A stretch of DNA of 64,000 nt from Bacteroidales bacterium. GTDB lineage: Bacteria; Bacteroidota; Bacteroidia; Bacteroidales; Paludibacteraceae. The notes under the pieces were generated by a model that saw nothing but the letters and a program-made list of their open reading frames with translations, searched no databases and was not told where the DNA came from. The position numbers and the translations under genes were made by a program. This document shows positions 17,718 to 28,600 of this stretch, piece by piece (the stretch's first letter is position 1; each line of letters begins with the position of its first letter). Where the stretch lies: assembly GCA_021371875.1 (NCBI GenBank), contig JAJFVH010000120.1, positions 16,880-80,879 on the forward strand, given 5' to 3'.

Positions 17718-19034
17718 CTACAAGTTTCGTACAAGTTCTTGCGCAATTGCACACCATCTGGTAGCATTTAATGGATTATTCCCAAGAGTATGATTATCTT
17801 TCATAATTAGTTCCACTCGACAATTTTTTGTTACTTTTAATTTTTTCTCTAAATCCATACGAATCTCATTTTCATTTATATAATTATTAGCCAATGGAGT
17901 TGGACTAGGTTTTAAAGACATCACAAAATTATTTTCCAAGTACTCGGCCATTAAAGGAACATTTGCCCAGGGGGAAACGGAAACTCGTCTAAGATTAGGT
18001 ATTTGTTTTATATAATCCCAACGTGGGTCAAGCGGTTCACAGCAACCATAACAATTTAGACCGAAACGTTCTAATATTGTCTTTTGATACGGAAAAATAA
18101 ATTCACCAAACATCTCAGGAGATACTCCAACAGTTTCCTGACTTTCACAAAAACCCCACATATCGGAAACTTTAACCTTTTGAGTTGAAGATATTTCTTT
18201 GGGTAATTGATTTGTCCAACCAAATCCCCCAGAACCAACATAAGTGCCACCAGTATTTAATGATAATAGACTATTATTTTCTAAAAAGTCTAACTTTTTA
18301 TGAACTGATTCTGTCAAAAAATTCATCATTTTATGAACCCAATCAGGATAAACTATTAGATCCATCATAAAGTTTTCTAATCCCCGTAGTTTTATAAAAT
18401 CCCAAGTCATCCCTAATGTCCACCACCAAATTCCGCGTAATTTAACCTCTAAAATTTCATCAAAAATTTCATGAGCGAGTTCAATAATTTTTGTTGTCTT
18501 CACATAATCAACTGTAATTTCCGGATTGGTTATTTTTTGAAAATCAGTTTCATAATTCACTATTGGAGATAAATAGTGGAATGACCCACCTTCACATGTT
18601 TGTTCTTTGATTTCTTTTAGTCCATACTCAGAATCATTATAATAGTAAGGAACATAAAATATAGGTTCAATTACTTTATCATCTTTCATTTCTTTCCCCC
18701 AAAAGATTTCTTTACGTAATGACATTTCCCAAACACGTAAAAGTGGATCGTTACATTTTATTTGGTCTTGTGTAATAATTTCATTCCAACCATTTTCCGG
18801 GTCACAAAATACCAACGGTCTAACAGATTGAAGATCATTATGTGCTGTCCATAACTTTTTCTTTTCCTCCTCAATTGGGCGATTAGCTAATTCTTTTATT
18901 TGGTAAGCAAGTTCTTGTAATATTTCTATTTCTTTTTTAGTGACCTTAAATGATGATGGAATTCCATGCGTATTGCTTAACCCTGCTGCAGTTTGTTCCA
19001 TTGAAAAGTCTCTGTCTCTTGAGGTAAATGACAT
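17718..19034 (-). CDS. UroD-like (corrinoid/cobalamin-independent methyltransferase fold) family protein
   Basis: A 438-residue cytoplasmic protein of the uroporphyrinogen-decarboxylase-like superfamily, but clearly not HemE, from which it differs in length and motifs. Recognisable family stretches are NTGGTYVGSGGFGW, VSDMWGFCESQETVGVSP and the Cys-rich YGCCEPLDPRWDYIKQIP, where a zinc-type Cys ligand would be expected. Such proteins often accompany corrinoid methyltransferase sets, yet no reaction has been settled for this branch that I can recall. It is the first gene of the 19-kb minus-strand run and lies 51 bp upstream of the GH3 gene. A second methyl acceptor or donor branch of the pathway is therefore likely. 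It is only distantly related to the UroD-thioredoxin protein at 2549-3904. Confidence 0.75.
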   Translation of the reverse strand: MSFTSRDRDFSMEQTAAGLSNTHGIPSSFKVTKKEIEILQELAYQIKELANRPIEEEKKKLWTAHNDLQSVRPLVFCDPENGWNEIITQDQIKCNDPLLRVWEMSLRKEIFWGKEMKDDKVIEPIFYVPYYYNDSEYGLKEIKEQTCEGGSFHYLSPIVNYETDFQKITNPEITVDYVKTTKIIELAHEIFDEILEVKLRGIWWWTLGMTWDFIKLRGLENFMMDLIVYPDWVHKMMNFLTESVHKKLDFLENNSLLSLNTGGTYVGSGGFGWTNQLPKEISSTQKVKVSDMWGFCESQETVGVSPEMFGEFIFPYQKTILERFGLNCYGCCEPLDPRWDYIKQIPNLRRVSVSPWANVPLMAEYLENNFVMSLKPSPTPLANNYINENEIRMDLEKKLKVTKNCRVELIMKDNHTLGNNPLNATRWCAIAQELVRNL

Positions 19035-19685
19035 GATTATAATATTTTATAGAATTTTTGTAATTAATTGAGTTTAATTATACACGATAGCATACGTATA
19101 ATTATTCGACAAAATTAAAACATTCTTTACTCAATGACTTTATAAATATTACTTTGAAATATAATAGAATTCTAACTTAACTTCATGTCCAGGTTTCGAG
19201 GAGTTTCATATTAAACTTGAAACTCATTAAAATAGAATCAACTTGATAAACAAAAATTTGAACCTGAATTCAGAAAACATAGAAAACTTATTTAAACTTT
19301 ATTCTCTCAACTAGGCGATCAATTCTTTTGGAAAGAAATTACGCAAAAACAGTTACAGGAATTTCAAGCCGAATAATTTCTAAAATTTCTGCTGTTACAG
19401 CTTTACGATATTTCAATTTTTAAAATAATAAACAAATCAACAACCTCAAGTAGGCATTAGATTGTTAATCGAACAAAAAGTTAAATAAAAATTTAATTTT
19501 TAAGGTGAGAAAATATAAGCTCGATAAACAGTATTTTTGCGAAAAACTGTCAAAGAATAGAAAGTCAAATAAAAAAACATTTTCATTTTTTTTCAACGTT
19601 TTTTTATAGAACAGTCAGAATAAATTATATTGCAACTTTGCATCATATTAAATCTAATATTTAGAAACAATTAAATTTAAATTTT
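19035..19685. other. 650-bp divergent intergenic region between the methyl/glycosidase run and the malectin gene
   Basis: This AT-rich stretch separates divergent genes and should hold both promoters. On the minus strand a TAATTTTG box (19110-19117) fits the Bacteroidota -7 consensus TAnnTTTG and could drive the 19-kb run; I see no good -33 partner. I looked for a cobalamin riboswitch (B12 box, CCxGCCACTG-like core) because of the corrinoid genes and did not find one. No open frame of interest is visible. Confidence 0.4.
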
Positions 19686-21068
19686 ATGAAAAAACTTACA
19701 TTCTTTTTAATGAGTATCATTTTTTGTAGCATGATTTATGCAGCTAATTATGATTATCCTGTATGGAAAATTAATTGTGGCTTTCGTGGTGCTAATGCTC
19801 AAGACCCAGATCAAACAAATGGAGCTATTCAAGGATTTGTACCTGACACTTTTGCTGTGAAAGGAGATGCGTTATGGTATTGGGGTCTTTCAGACAATAC
19901 AATGTCAACTGCCGGAGTTACAAATGCGGCTCCTTCTCGAGTTTATCAATATTGTCGTTTTGCATGGTCTGGTGATACTGAGTATCAAATTACAGGATTA
20001 GTGCCTGGCCAAAATTATCGTGTACGATTACATTGGGCTGAAGAGCATGCTCAAAATGCAGAAGGGAAACGATTGATGGATATTAAAATACAAAATCAAT
20101 ATCAGGATGTTGATTTTGATATTTTTAAAGAAGCCGGCGATTTAACAAATAAAGCTGTAGTAAGAGATTATGATGATATTGCTGCTGATGCAAATGGCAA
20201 AATTGATATATTATTTGTTCAAAAAACACAACTTGCAGTAATATATGCAATTGAAATTTATTCTGCAGTACCACCAGTTGTTCCAACTAGTTATAAATAT
20301 CCTGTTTGGAAAATAAACTGTGGCTTCAGAGGTGCCAATGCTCAAGATCCAGATCAAACAAATGGAGCCATTCAAGGGTTTGTTCCAGATACTTTTGCTA
20401 TAAAAGGAGATGCACTTTGGTATTGGGGAGTAAGTGATAATCAGATGTCAACTAATGGAGTTACAAATGCTGCCCCATCTAGAGTTTATCAATACTGTCG
20501 TTTTGCATGGTCTGGTGATACCGAGTATAAAATTACAGGATTAGTATCAGGGAGAAACTATATGGTAAGGCTCCATTGGGCTGAGGCTGTAGGCACATTA
20601 TTGGGACAGCGTTTAATGGATGTTAAAATGCAGGGGCAATATCAAGATGTTGATTTTGATATTTACAAAGAAGCAGGCAATCATGATAATTTAGCGGTGG
20701 TGAGAGATTACCCAGACATTGCCGCCGATGCTAATGGAAATATTGATATAACATTTGTCCCTAAAGTCAATTTAGCTACAATTTATGCTATTGAAATTTA
20801 TTCAGATGTGGCGACTAATGTATCACCCATTACAATAAATAATAGAGTTAAAGTTATTAAAATGCAGAACAATCAAATCAAAATAGAATCTTTTAATGGT
20901 AAAATTGCAGATGTTGATATTTTTAATATTAATGGTCAAACAGTGTATTCAAAATCTGGAATAAACAATAATCAGATGAATATAGATGTTAATAAATTCT
21001 TAAAAGGAGTTTATGTAGTAAAAGTTAATGTCAAAGGAGAGACTATCTCACAGAAAATAATTCTTTGA
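19686..21068 (+). CDS. Secreted protein with two tandem malectin-like domains and type IX sorting domain
   Basis: A 460-residue protein with a signal peptide (1-19). Two malectin-like carbohydrate-binding domains of about 176 residues follow, at roughly 22-196 and 204-378. Both begin YPVWKINCGFRGANAQDPDQ and contain FAWSGDTEY and HWAE motifs, with a repeat period of 182 codons (546 bp). They are so alike that a recent internal duplication is evident. The C-terminal 75 residues form a type IX secretion sorting domain ending VYVVKVNVKGETISQKIIL. No catalytic residues are visible, so a surface glycan-binding role is likely. It is transcribed away from the glycosidase run and ends at a strong terminator. 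Confidence 0.8.
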   Translation: MKKLTFFLMSIIFCSMIYAANYDYPVWKINCGFRGANAQDPDQTNGAIQGFVPDTFAVKGDALWYWGLSDNTMSTAGVTNAAPSRVYQYCRFAWSGDTEYQITGLVPGQNYRVRLHWAEEHAQNAEGKRLMDIKIQNQYQDVDFDIFKEAGDLTNKAVVRDYDDIAADANGKIDILFVQKTQLAVIYAIEIYSAVPPVVPTSYKYPVWKINCGFRGANAQDPDQTNGAIQGFVPDTFAIKGDALWYWGVSDNQMSTNGVTNAAPSRVYQYCRFAWSGDTEYKITGLVSGRNYMVRLHWAEAVGTLLGQRLMDVKMQGQYQDVDFDIYKEAGNHDNLAVVRDYPDIAADANGNIDITFVPKVNLATIYAIEIYSDVATNVSPITINNRVKVIKMQNNQIKIESFNGKIADVDIFNINGQTVYSKSGINNNQMNIDVNKFLKGVYVVKVNVKGETISQKIIL

Positions 21069-21085
21069 AATAATTTATAAAATTA

Positions 21086-21127
21086 AAAGGCAAAGTCGGT
21101 TTTTATAATAGACTTTGCCTTTTTTAT
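21086..21127 (+). terminator. Rho-independent terminator after the malectin gene
   Basis: A perfect 12-bp inverted repeat, AAAGGCAAAGTC at 21086-21097 and GACTTTGCCTTT at 21111-21122, with a 13-nt loop, followed by a T run to about 21125. It lies 18 bp after the stop codon. The rest of the 316-bp gap before the transporter has a TACCTTTG box at 21239-21246 that may be a -7 element, and nothing else I can name. Confidence 0.85.
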
Positions 21128-21384
21128 ATTATCTTTTTTTCAAAATGAACTAACTTTGTATTATAATATAAATATAAAAGCCCCATCTAATAAAAATTTA
21201 AAATTCTTCAGATCACTAAATAGCTATAATTAAATCAATACCTTTGTTTAATAAATTATGATAATCGAAGAATTTAATTTTCATGGAGCCTAAATAATAT
21301 CTCAATATAATTTTTTATATATCTTGATAAAATGTTAGTAAAATTATCAGAATGCCTTAAAAACTTCTTAAAATCAACAAATAT

Positions 21385-22749
21385 ATGGACACTGAAAAAA
21401 AGAATATTTATTTTGTTTACATAATCTGTTTTATCGTTTCTTTGGGTGGTTTGATGTTTGGATTCGATCTTGGAATAATAACTGGAATAATTCCTTATAT
21501 CGAAAAGCAATTTTCTCTTTCAGGTTTTAATCTAGGATGGGTTGTTGCTGTTTTTGAATTAGGTGCAATGGTTGGCGCATTTACCATCATTAAACTTGCT
21601 GATTTAGTTGGTAGAAAAAAGACTATGCTTTTTTGTTCTTTTTTTCTAATTGTTACTGCCTTTGGAGTTGCTTTTGCTTCAACAGCAATATATTTAAGCA
21701 TTTTTCGCTTTATACAAGGATATTTTGTGGGAGCTGTATCAATACTTTCCCCTATGTATATAGCTGAAATTGCTCCAAAAAACATGCGTGGGAGGTTAGT
21801 TTCAATCAATCAATTAACTATTATTATGGGGATATTTTTTGCTAGTTGTAGCAATTATTACCTAGGGGTTAATAATTTGGATAGCAATTGTTGGAGATAT
21901 ATGTTTCTATCTGCGGCTATTCCTGCTCTTATATTTTTTCTTTTATTATTCATTATTCCAGAAAGTCCACGTTGGTTAATCATTTTTGGAAAAGATATAA
22001 GTCGTGCAAAGTTAGTTCTACAAAGAACACAACCTATTAAAACAAAAATTGAGGATGAGATGAAAGAAATTGAAAAATCTGTTCAAGAAAAAACTTCTTT
22101 TAATCTGTCCTATAAAAAGATTTTAAGTAAAACATATTTACCAATTCTTTTAGTAGGTATTTGTATTGCTTTTTTGCAACAACTTTGCGGGATTAATAAT
22201 GTCACTCCCTATATGCAAAAAATATTCTTAATGGCAGGTATAAAATTAGAGGATGGTCTATTTAATGCGATTTTTGTACAACTGGTATTCTTCCTGTCAA
22301 CTATAATTGCGATTTTATTAATTGACCGAATGGGTAGAAGATTATTAATGCTTATGGGTACGGCGTTGATGGCAGTATCACTGCTTATATTATCGATTGT
22401 TTTCAATAATCCACAGAGTGGTATTTTCATCTTTATTATAATTATGATTTATATTGGATCTTTCGGGTTTACTTTGGGTCCTGTTGTTTGGGTATTAATT
22501 TCAGAAATGTTTCCACCAGAAATTAGAGGAAAAGCTATGGGTATATCTTCCGCTTCACTTTGGTTGGCAACTTTTTTTGTTGTTCTAATATCACCAAGTT
22601 TGCTGAAAATTGGAGCAAGTTTCAACTTTATTATATTTAGTATACTGAATGTATTTGGGTTTTTGTTCTGCTTGAAGTTTTTGCCAGAAACAAAAGGGAA
22701 AACACTAGAGGAGATGGATGAGGTGTGGAGAAAAAAGCCACAAAAATGA
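21385..22749 (+). CDS. MFS sugar porter (XylE/AraE-like proton symporter)
   Basis: A 454-residue inner-membrane protein with twelve hydrophobic segments. Sugar-porter signatures are present: GGLMFGFDLGIITG in helix 1, LVGRKKTM after helix 2, PESPRWLI before the central loop, a QQLCGINNV motif in helix 7, and PETKGKTLEEMDEVW at the C-terminus. It should import a monosaccharide released by the surrounding glycosidases; the closest described relatives by motif are D-xylose, arabinose and glucose symporters, and the choice cannot be made here. It is transcribed convergently with the AraC gene, 47 bp apart. Confidence 0.88.
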   Translation: MDTEKKNIYFVYIICFIVSLGGLMFGFDLGIITGIIPYIEKQFSLSGFNLGWVVAVFELGAMVGAFTIIKLADLVGRKKTMLFCSFFLIVTAFGVAFASTAIYLSIFRFIQGYFVGAVSILSPMYIAEIAPKNMRGRLVSINQLTIIMGIFFASCSNYYLGVNNLDSNCWRYMFLSAAIPALIFFLLLFIIPESPRWLIIFGKDISRAKLVLQRTQPIKTKIEDEMKEIEKSVQEKTSFNLSYKKILSKTYLPILLVGICIAFLQQLCGINNVTPYMQKIFLMAGIKLEDGLFNAIFVQLVFFLSTIIAILLIDRMGRRLLMLMGTALMAVSLLILSIVFNNPQSGIFIFIIIMIYIGSFGFTLGPVVWVLISEMFPPEIRGKAMGISSASLWLATFFVVLISPSLLKIGASFNFIIFSILNVFGFLFCLKFLPETKGKTLEEMDEVWRKKPQK

Positions 22750-22796
22750 GTTCTTATATAAAAAGGTAATGACGCCAAAAATGGTTGGTTTTTTTA

Positions 22797-23765
22797 TTAT
22801 TCGATCGTCATTTGTAAGTCTTTCACTTGAATTTGAAATAGTTGTTTATATTGACTCGGCGAAAAACCCGTATGTTTTTTGAAAGTATCGGAAAAATGTT
22901 GAATTGATGAGAATCCACAATCATATGAAATGTTAGTAAGGGATACATTAGATGATTTTATCATCTCAATTGATTTGAGAATTCTCATTTCAATCAGAAA
23001 ATTAATTGGAGTAAGACCGGTATTATTCTTACAGTGTTCTATAAAGCTTGTAATACCATAATTCATATGTTCAGCCATTTCTTCAATTGTCCAAGCGCGA
23101 CTAATATCTTGTAATACAAAGTCTTTTAACTTTTCAATTGAAAATTCTCTCTCACATTTTTTTTCAATAATAGAATTAGTAAAACCTCTTACCGAATGAA
23201 TAAAGAGTTCTTCTATGCAATTACCAACCCTTGTTGAGCTTCCAATAGTTGGTTTAATTAATTCAGTGAAAAGTTCTGAAAACAAATCTGATAATTTTGA
23301 TTCCCTAAACACGTGACAAGATTTATGTTTAAGAATATTACCAATATCACGTTGTTCATTTAAAGGTATTTTTGACCAATATCCAAGGTCCAAATCCTCA
23401 TTATTGCTAAAGATATTTGGTTTAATAATTATCCAAGAAAGAATACCTAAATCTAAAAAACCCGATTTACTTCCATGATTTTCCCATGGACAAGTAATAA
23501 AAGCATCACCCGGGAAAAGAACATAAGTTTTATCCTCTACCACCCATTCATATTTCCCTTTATGAACATAACAAAACTCAATACCCTTATTTATATGTAA
23601 GTCAAGGGAGCCTCTCTTGATTTTTGAAAATTTCTGTTTAGCAAATTCAAGTATATAAGGATATGGTGACAAGTAGTTTTTGTCTAAAACATGTTTCCTA
23701 ACTTCAGGTAAAGCATCAAATATCTTTGCATCATTGTTAACGATTATAAAATAATCTTGCGGCAT
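22797..23765 (-). CDS. AraC-family transcriptional regulator
   Basis: A 322-residue regulator. The N-terminal half is a cupin-like sensor (KGKYEWVVEDKTYVLFPGDAFITCPWENHG). The C-terminal hundred residues hold two helix-turn-helix units with the AraC signature SYDCGFSSIQHFSDTFKKHTGFSPSQY-like (residues about 280-310). It probably senses a sugar and controls the neighbouring SusCD and transporter genes. It is not a hybrid two-component system, which is the more usual regulator for hemicellulose loci in this phylum. A bidirectional-looking hairpin separates it from susD. Confidence 0.88.
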   Translation of the reverse strand: MPQDYFIIVNNDAKIFDALPEVRKHVLDKNYLSPYPYILEFAKQKFSKIKRGSLDLHINKGIEFCYVHKGKYEWVVEDKTYVLFPGDAFITCPWENHGSKSGFLDLGILSWIIIKPNIFSNNEDLDLGYWSKIPLNEQRDIGNILKHKSCHVFRESKLSDLFSELFTELIKPTIGSSTRVGNCIEELFIHSVRGFTNSIIEKKCEREFSIEKLKDFVLQDISRAWTIEEMAEHMNYGITSFIEHCKNNTGLTPINFLIEMRILKSIEMIKSSNVSLTNISYDCGFSSIQHFSDTFKKHTGFSPSQYKQLFQIQVKDLQMTIE

Positions 23766-23986
23766 GATTTTTTATTTTGAATAGAAATTATAAACTGTTA
23801 CAAATAAAGAAATAAAACTTGACAAAATAAAGTCAATTGAGATTTTGAAGATGCGAATTATATATTATTATGTTTTAGAAAAAAAATGATTAGGATTTGA
23901 TTTTAAGGTGTAAGAAAATAAAATCCATAAGTGAATTTTTTCTTTCTTTATTTTATAATTAATTTCAATCAACTTGATAAATTTAT

Positions 23987-24021
23987 AAAAAATCCCGGCA
24001 AAAAAATTACCGGGATTTTTT
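23987..24021 (-). terminator. Terminator of the susC-susD operon
   Basis: A perfect 12-bp inverted repeat, AAAAAATCCCGG (23987-23998) and CCGGGATTTTTT (24010-24021), sits 28 bp beyond the susD stop. On the minus strand the stem ends in a T run, and on the plus strand it also ends in T residues, so it could work in both directions. Confidence 0.85.
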
Positions 24022-24048
24022 ATAAATTATATTGTCAATTAAATCTAC

Positions 24049-25605
24049 TTACCACCCTGGATTTTGAGTGAGATTCGGATCTAAATCAATTTCTGTCTGA
24101 ATAATAGGTTTATATTTATCTAACGATGGTCTAAATGGTTTTTTATTAAATTCATAGTCTCTTTTTCTCAAAATATCAACCTTGTTTGGATCATCTAAGT
24201 ACCCCCAACGTAATAAATCAAACCAACGCTGACCTTCTCCACCTAATTCCACTATACGTTCATGTTCAATTTGTAAACGCATCTGATCTTGAGTTAAGCT
24301 TGGTTTTGCAATTGTCAATGGAACAACATTAACACTATGCCGTGCTCTTACCATATCAATATATTTGTATGCTTCTTGGGTTTGCCCTAGTTCATTTAAA
24401 CATTCAGCATACATTAGCAACACATCTGCATAGCGGATGATTCGACGATTAATAGGCGAATTTTCATCTTCTTTAGTTTGGTGATAGCCATTAGTGTACT
24501 TTTTGTACCATATCTCAGGAATTTTTCCACCAATTGTATCGGTGCTTCCTCCTAAAATTTTAAAAGACTTACCATACCATACTTGAGAAGTATCGCATAA
24601 GAGCGTCATTAATTTCCTGGGATCATGTTTCCCATCAACCGTAAGATCAGTAAATTCATTCATAAAAAATGCTGAAGGTCTTACATCGGAATTCCCACCA
24701 ACTGTTAAGGGAGCAAAATCCTCTGCAGATCTTTCTCCAGTCGCTTGAGTTGAGGTATATCTTGCCGCAAAAGAAGTATTATTCTGATTTGAGAATGTTA
24801 TTTCAAAGATTGATTCTTTATTATATTCATTTTTGTCAGTAAAATTATCAGTAAAATCATCAACTAGGCCATATTTTTTTGAATCTATAATAGCAAAAAA
24901 TGCATCCTTCGCTTTTAAATAATCATGCTTTAGGAGGTACATTTTCCCCAGTTGAGCATATGCTGCTGCTTTTCTGACACGACCAGTTTCATTTGTTGAA
25001 ACATCCCATGGCAAATTTGGTATGGCAGAATTTAGATCGGAAATACATTGATCATAAATTTCATCTGGTGTCGCATTAGTTGGTTTTTCTTGACCATCGA
25101 TAGATGGAATCAACATCAAAGGAGGACGACCATAAATTATCACAATATTATAGTAAAATAATGCTCGAAAAAAATAGGCTTCAGATATATATCGATTTTT
25201 GATATCATTATCCATATTAATATCTGGAACATATTTTAAAACTTTATTTGCTTTTTGGATTCCTTTGAAGTTATCGCCCCAAGTTTCATAACACCAACCA
25301 TAATTTGATATAATAAATTGACAATATTGTTCCCAATCTGGCCACCAATTTAAGGTCATAATACCTAAATCTGACCTTGTTTCGTTTTCAATAATAAACC
25401 ACTCTCTATAAGTTCCCTCAAGAAGTAAAGTGTTATAAATTGCGACAACTCCTGACCATGCGTCAGCTGGAGATTTATAAAAATCTTCTGATGTCAATTT
25501 ATTAGGATTTGGGACATCTAAGAAATTATTACCAAAGAAATTTGCATCACTACAACTAAACATCAAAAAAGTGATAAAAATTGATAAAAATATAGACTTT
25601 TTCAT
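24049..25605 (-). CDS. susD-like: RagB/SusD family surface glycan-binding lipoprotein
   Basis: A 518-residue lipoprotein when started at ATG 25605 (MKKSIFLSIFITFLMFSC), which gives a proper lipobox ending in Cys18. The upstream ATG at 25632 adds nine residues before the signal and overlaps the susC stop region. SusD features include LDVPNPNKLTSEDFYKSP near the N-terminus, tetratricopeptide-like helices and a C-terminal RIIRYADVLLMYAECLNELG stretch (split here as RIIRYADVLLMYAE). It sits on the SusC barrel as a lid and captures oligosaccharides. It directly follows susC with about 26 bp between the genes. Confidence 0.93.
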   Translation of the reverse strand: MKKSIFLSIFITFLMFSCSDANFFGNNFLDVPNPNKLTSEDFYKSPADAWSGVVAIYNTLLLEGTYREWFIIENETRSDLGIMTLNWWPDWEQYCQFIISNYGWCYETWGDNFKGIQKANKVLKYVPDINMDNDIKNRYISEAYFFRALFYYNIVIIYGRPPLMLIPSIDGQEKPTNATPDEIYDQCISDLNSAIPNLPWDVSTNETGRVRKAAAYAQLGKMYLLKHDYLKAKDAFFAIIDSKKYGLVDDFTDNFTDKNEYNKESIFEITFSNQNNTSFAARYTSTQATGERSAEDFAPLTVGGNSDVRPSAFFMNEFTDLTVDGKHDPRKLMTLLCDTSQVWYGKSFKILGGSTDTIGGKIPEIWYKKYTNGYHQTKEDENSPINRRIIRYADVLLMYAECLNELGQTQEAYKYIDMVRARHSVNVVPLTIAKPSLTQDQMRLQIEHERIVELGGEGQRWFDLLRWGYLDDPNKVDILRKRDYEFNKKPFRPSLDKYKPIIQTEIDLDPNLTQNPGW

Positions 25606-25631
25606 TGTATTGTTAAATATTTGTTTGTACA

Positions 25632-28600
25632 TTAAAAAGAAAATTGAAAACCGCCTTGAATATTTAAAGGAACCGGGTATGTATTTCCATCATAACCATA
25701 AAGAAATGGTAAAGAACCTTTGAAATCTACATTCCAACCAGTATAATTGGTGATTGTAAATATATTCTCAGCTGAAACATATATTCTAAACTTATTAATA
25801 TTAAGTTTCTTTATTATATTTATTGAATTTAGATCATACCCCAATTGGATATTACCAAATCGAAGAAAAGATCCGTCTTGTAAATATCTGTCAGTATAAC
25901 TTATTATCGAACTTCCTGCCCTTGGTAATGAATATTTATTATTCGGATTTTCAGGTGACCAAGAAACATTAAATAACCCTCTTTTGAAATTTCCATCCAC
26001 AGAAGATGTATTTGTAAGGCTATATTCTAATGAATTATAAACCTTTCTTCCTATATTTCCATATAAAAACATTGATAAATCAAAAGCTTTATATCCCAAA
26101 TTCCATTGTAAACTATATTCCATTGTAGGCCATGGACTTCCGCAGAAGACTCTATCTTGATCATTTATATCTCCATCACCATTCATATCAATATATTTGT
26201 AATCCCCAGGTATGGCTTTTTTACCCAAGACAGTTATCTTATTTAAATCAGGGTCATTCACTTGATATATTCCATTTGATTTCAATAAATACCATTCTCC
26301 AATGGATCGTCCAACTTCTGTATGAGTCAATACATTAAAAGCAACATCAGCTGGGATATAAGTATTAGTACCTCCCAATGCAAGAACTTTATTATTTACT
26401 GTTGATAAATTTAGCGTTATATCAGAATAAAAGTCTTTTGAAAACTTTTCTTTGTAATTGATGGACAATTCAAATCCACTATTAGCTACAGATCCTGCAT
26501 TTGTCATTATTTTTGAATATGGATCCAAATTGGCGGGTGTATTACCCGTATAATATGGTATAGAAACGTAAGCTAATAAGTCAACATTTTTATTATAGTA
26601 ATAATCGAAGGTAATCCCCAATTTATTGTTAAACAAGTAAGTGTCAAAACCGATATTTGATGATATTTTTTGTTCCCATTTTATATTTTGATCAACAATT
26701 GTTTGGTCCGATTTTCCACTATAATCTATTTTCTCATTATTCCCAAACATATATATCAAATTAGACTGAAGATAAGGTGAATATAACCAATTCCCAATTT
26801 CTTGATTTCCCAATTCCCCATAACTTCCCCTTATTTTGAAATCATCAATAAATGGGATATTGAAAAATTTCTCTTTACTGGTTCTCCAAGCCAAAGAGAC
26901 TGAAGGGAAATAGCCATATCTGTTAGCTATACTAAAACGACTTGAACCATCAGTTCTTAAACTTCCTGTAAAATAGTAACGTTGATCATAATTATAAGTG
27001 ATACGACCTAAATAAGATCGTAATGTGTTAATCTCAATATCCTGAGATGTATTATTCACCGAAGTTGCATTACTTAATGTAAAATAATACTTTCCATTTT
27101 GGTCAACTAAAACATCATTCATAACAATGTTGGTTGTATTATAACTAAAATATTGTTCTGTATAACCGACCAATGCATTTATTGAATTATTATTAATAGT
27201 TTTATTAAACTCTAAGAGGTGTTCCATTAAATAGTTTTCATTAATTCCTCTTAAATCTGAAATTGAAGAACGGTCATAATCTCGTAAATTAGTTTTTAAA
27301 ACTTTGGATTGAGTATTATTAATATTAAAATTCAAATCTGTTCCTAAATTTAAACGATATTTTAACCAACTTGTAAATGGAACTTCAACTGATACTGATG
27401 CCATTACATGATAATTTTTATTCATATTAAATGTTTTATCTCTTTGAGCTACCAAATTTGAATTTCCAGTCATTTCTTTAATAGAATTTGCATCACCCAA
27501 TGCATAATTACCATTTACATCATAAACCGGCAATGTAGGAGGTAAACCAGCTGCTTGTGCCCAAGCTCCGCCGCCTCCGGCAGTACCAGCCTGAGAATTC
27601 GAGAACAACAAATTCTCGCTCAATTTGAACCATTTACTATCCCATGTAGTATTTATTCGTGCGTTAAAACGACTATAATCTGTACCAATTACAATTCCAT
27701 TTTGTTTTAAATAATTTGTTGATGCACGATACGAAAATCCTTGATCTTTTGAAGAACCACTAATTGCAAAATCATATTCATTCTGTGTCCCAATTTGAAG
27801 TGCTTGTTTGTACCAATCTGTGTTGACAGTACTATCTTTGACTATTGGCATTTTTTTTAAATAAATAGCACCATAAGCATTCTTATATTGGGCCTCGTGC
27901 ATTTTCAACCATTCTTCGGTTTCCATAACTTCGAATGGACGTTGAACAATTTGATTGTTTGTTCGATATGTAAAATCAATTTTCTTTTCCCCTTTCTTCC
28001 CCTGTTTTGTCGTCACTATAATAACTCCATTAAATGCTCTAGAACCATAAATTGCAGCAGCCGATGCATCTTTTAAAACTTGAATACTTTCAATATCATT
28101 TGGATTAAAACTGTTTGAATCGTCGGTAGGGATTCCATCAATTACGAATAATGGGTTAGATGAAGTATAAAAGCTTCCTACACCACGCATAAAAATTTGT
28201 CCTTTATCGCCAGGTGCTGCGGATGTCTTAACAGAAACTCCTGCAATTCTACCTTGTAGAACATCAGTAATACTATTTTTGCTCCCATTTATTGCATCTT
28301 TCATGTTTACAACACTTACTGCTCCAGTCAAATCTTTTTTCTTAACTGTTGAATAACCGATTGCAACAACCTCATCAAGAAGCTTTGAGGAAGGGTCTAA
28401 TTCAACTTTAATATAATCTCGTTTGCCTATAAGTATTTTTTGCATACTATAACCAATATATGTAAAAATAAGAGTACTATTATCTTGTACATCTAATTCG
28501 AAATTTCCATCAATATCACTAATTGTACCTCCAGCATTATTTTCAATTTTGATACTAACCCCAGGTAAAGGTATATTTCCCTTTTCAACCACCTTTCCAT

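Noticed and set aside
17718-19034. HemE uroporphyrinogen decarboxylase
   Set aside because: Too long and lacks the HemE N-terminal arginine motif; context is methyl transfer.
19035-19685. Cobalamin riboswitch upstream of the corrinoid genes
   Set aside because: Looked for the B12 box and adjoining core on both strands and did not find them.
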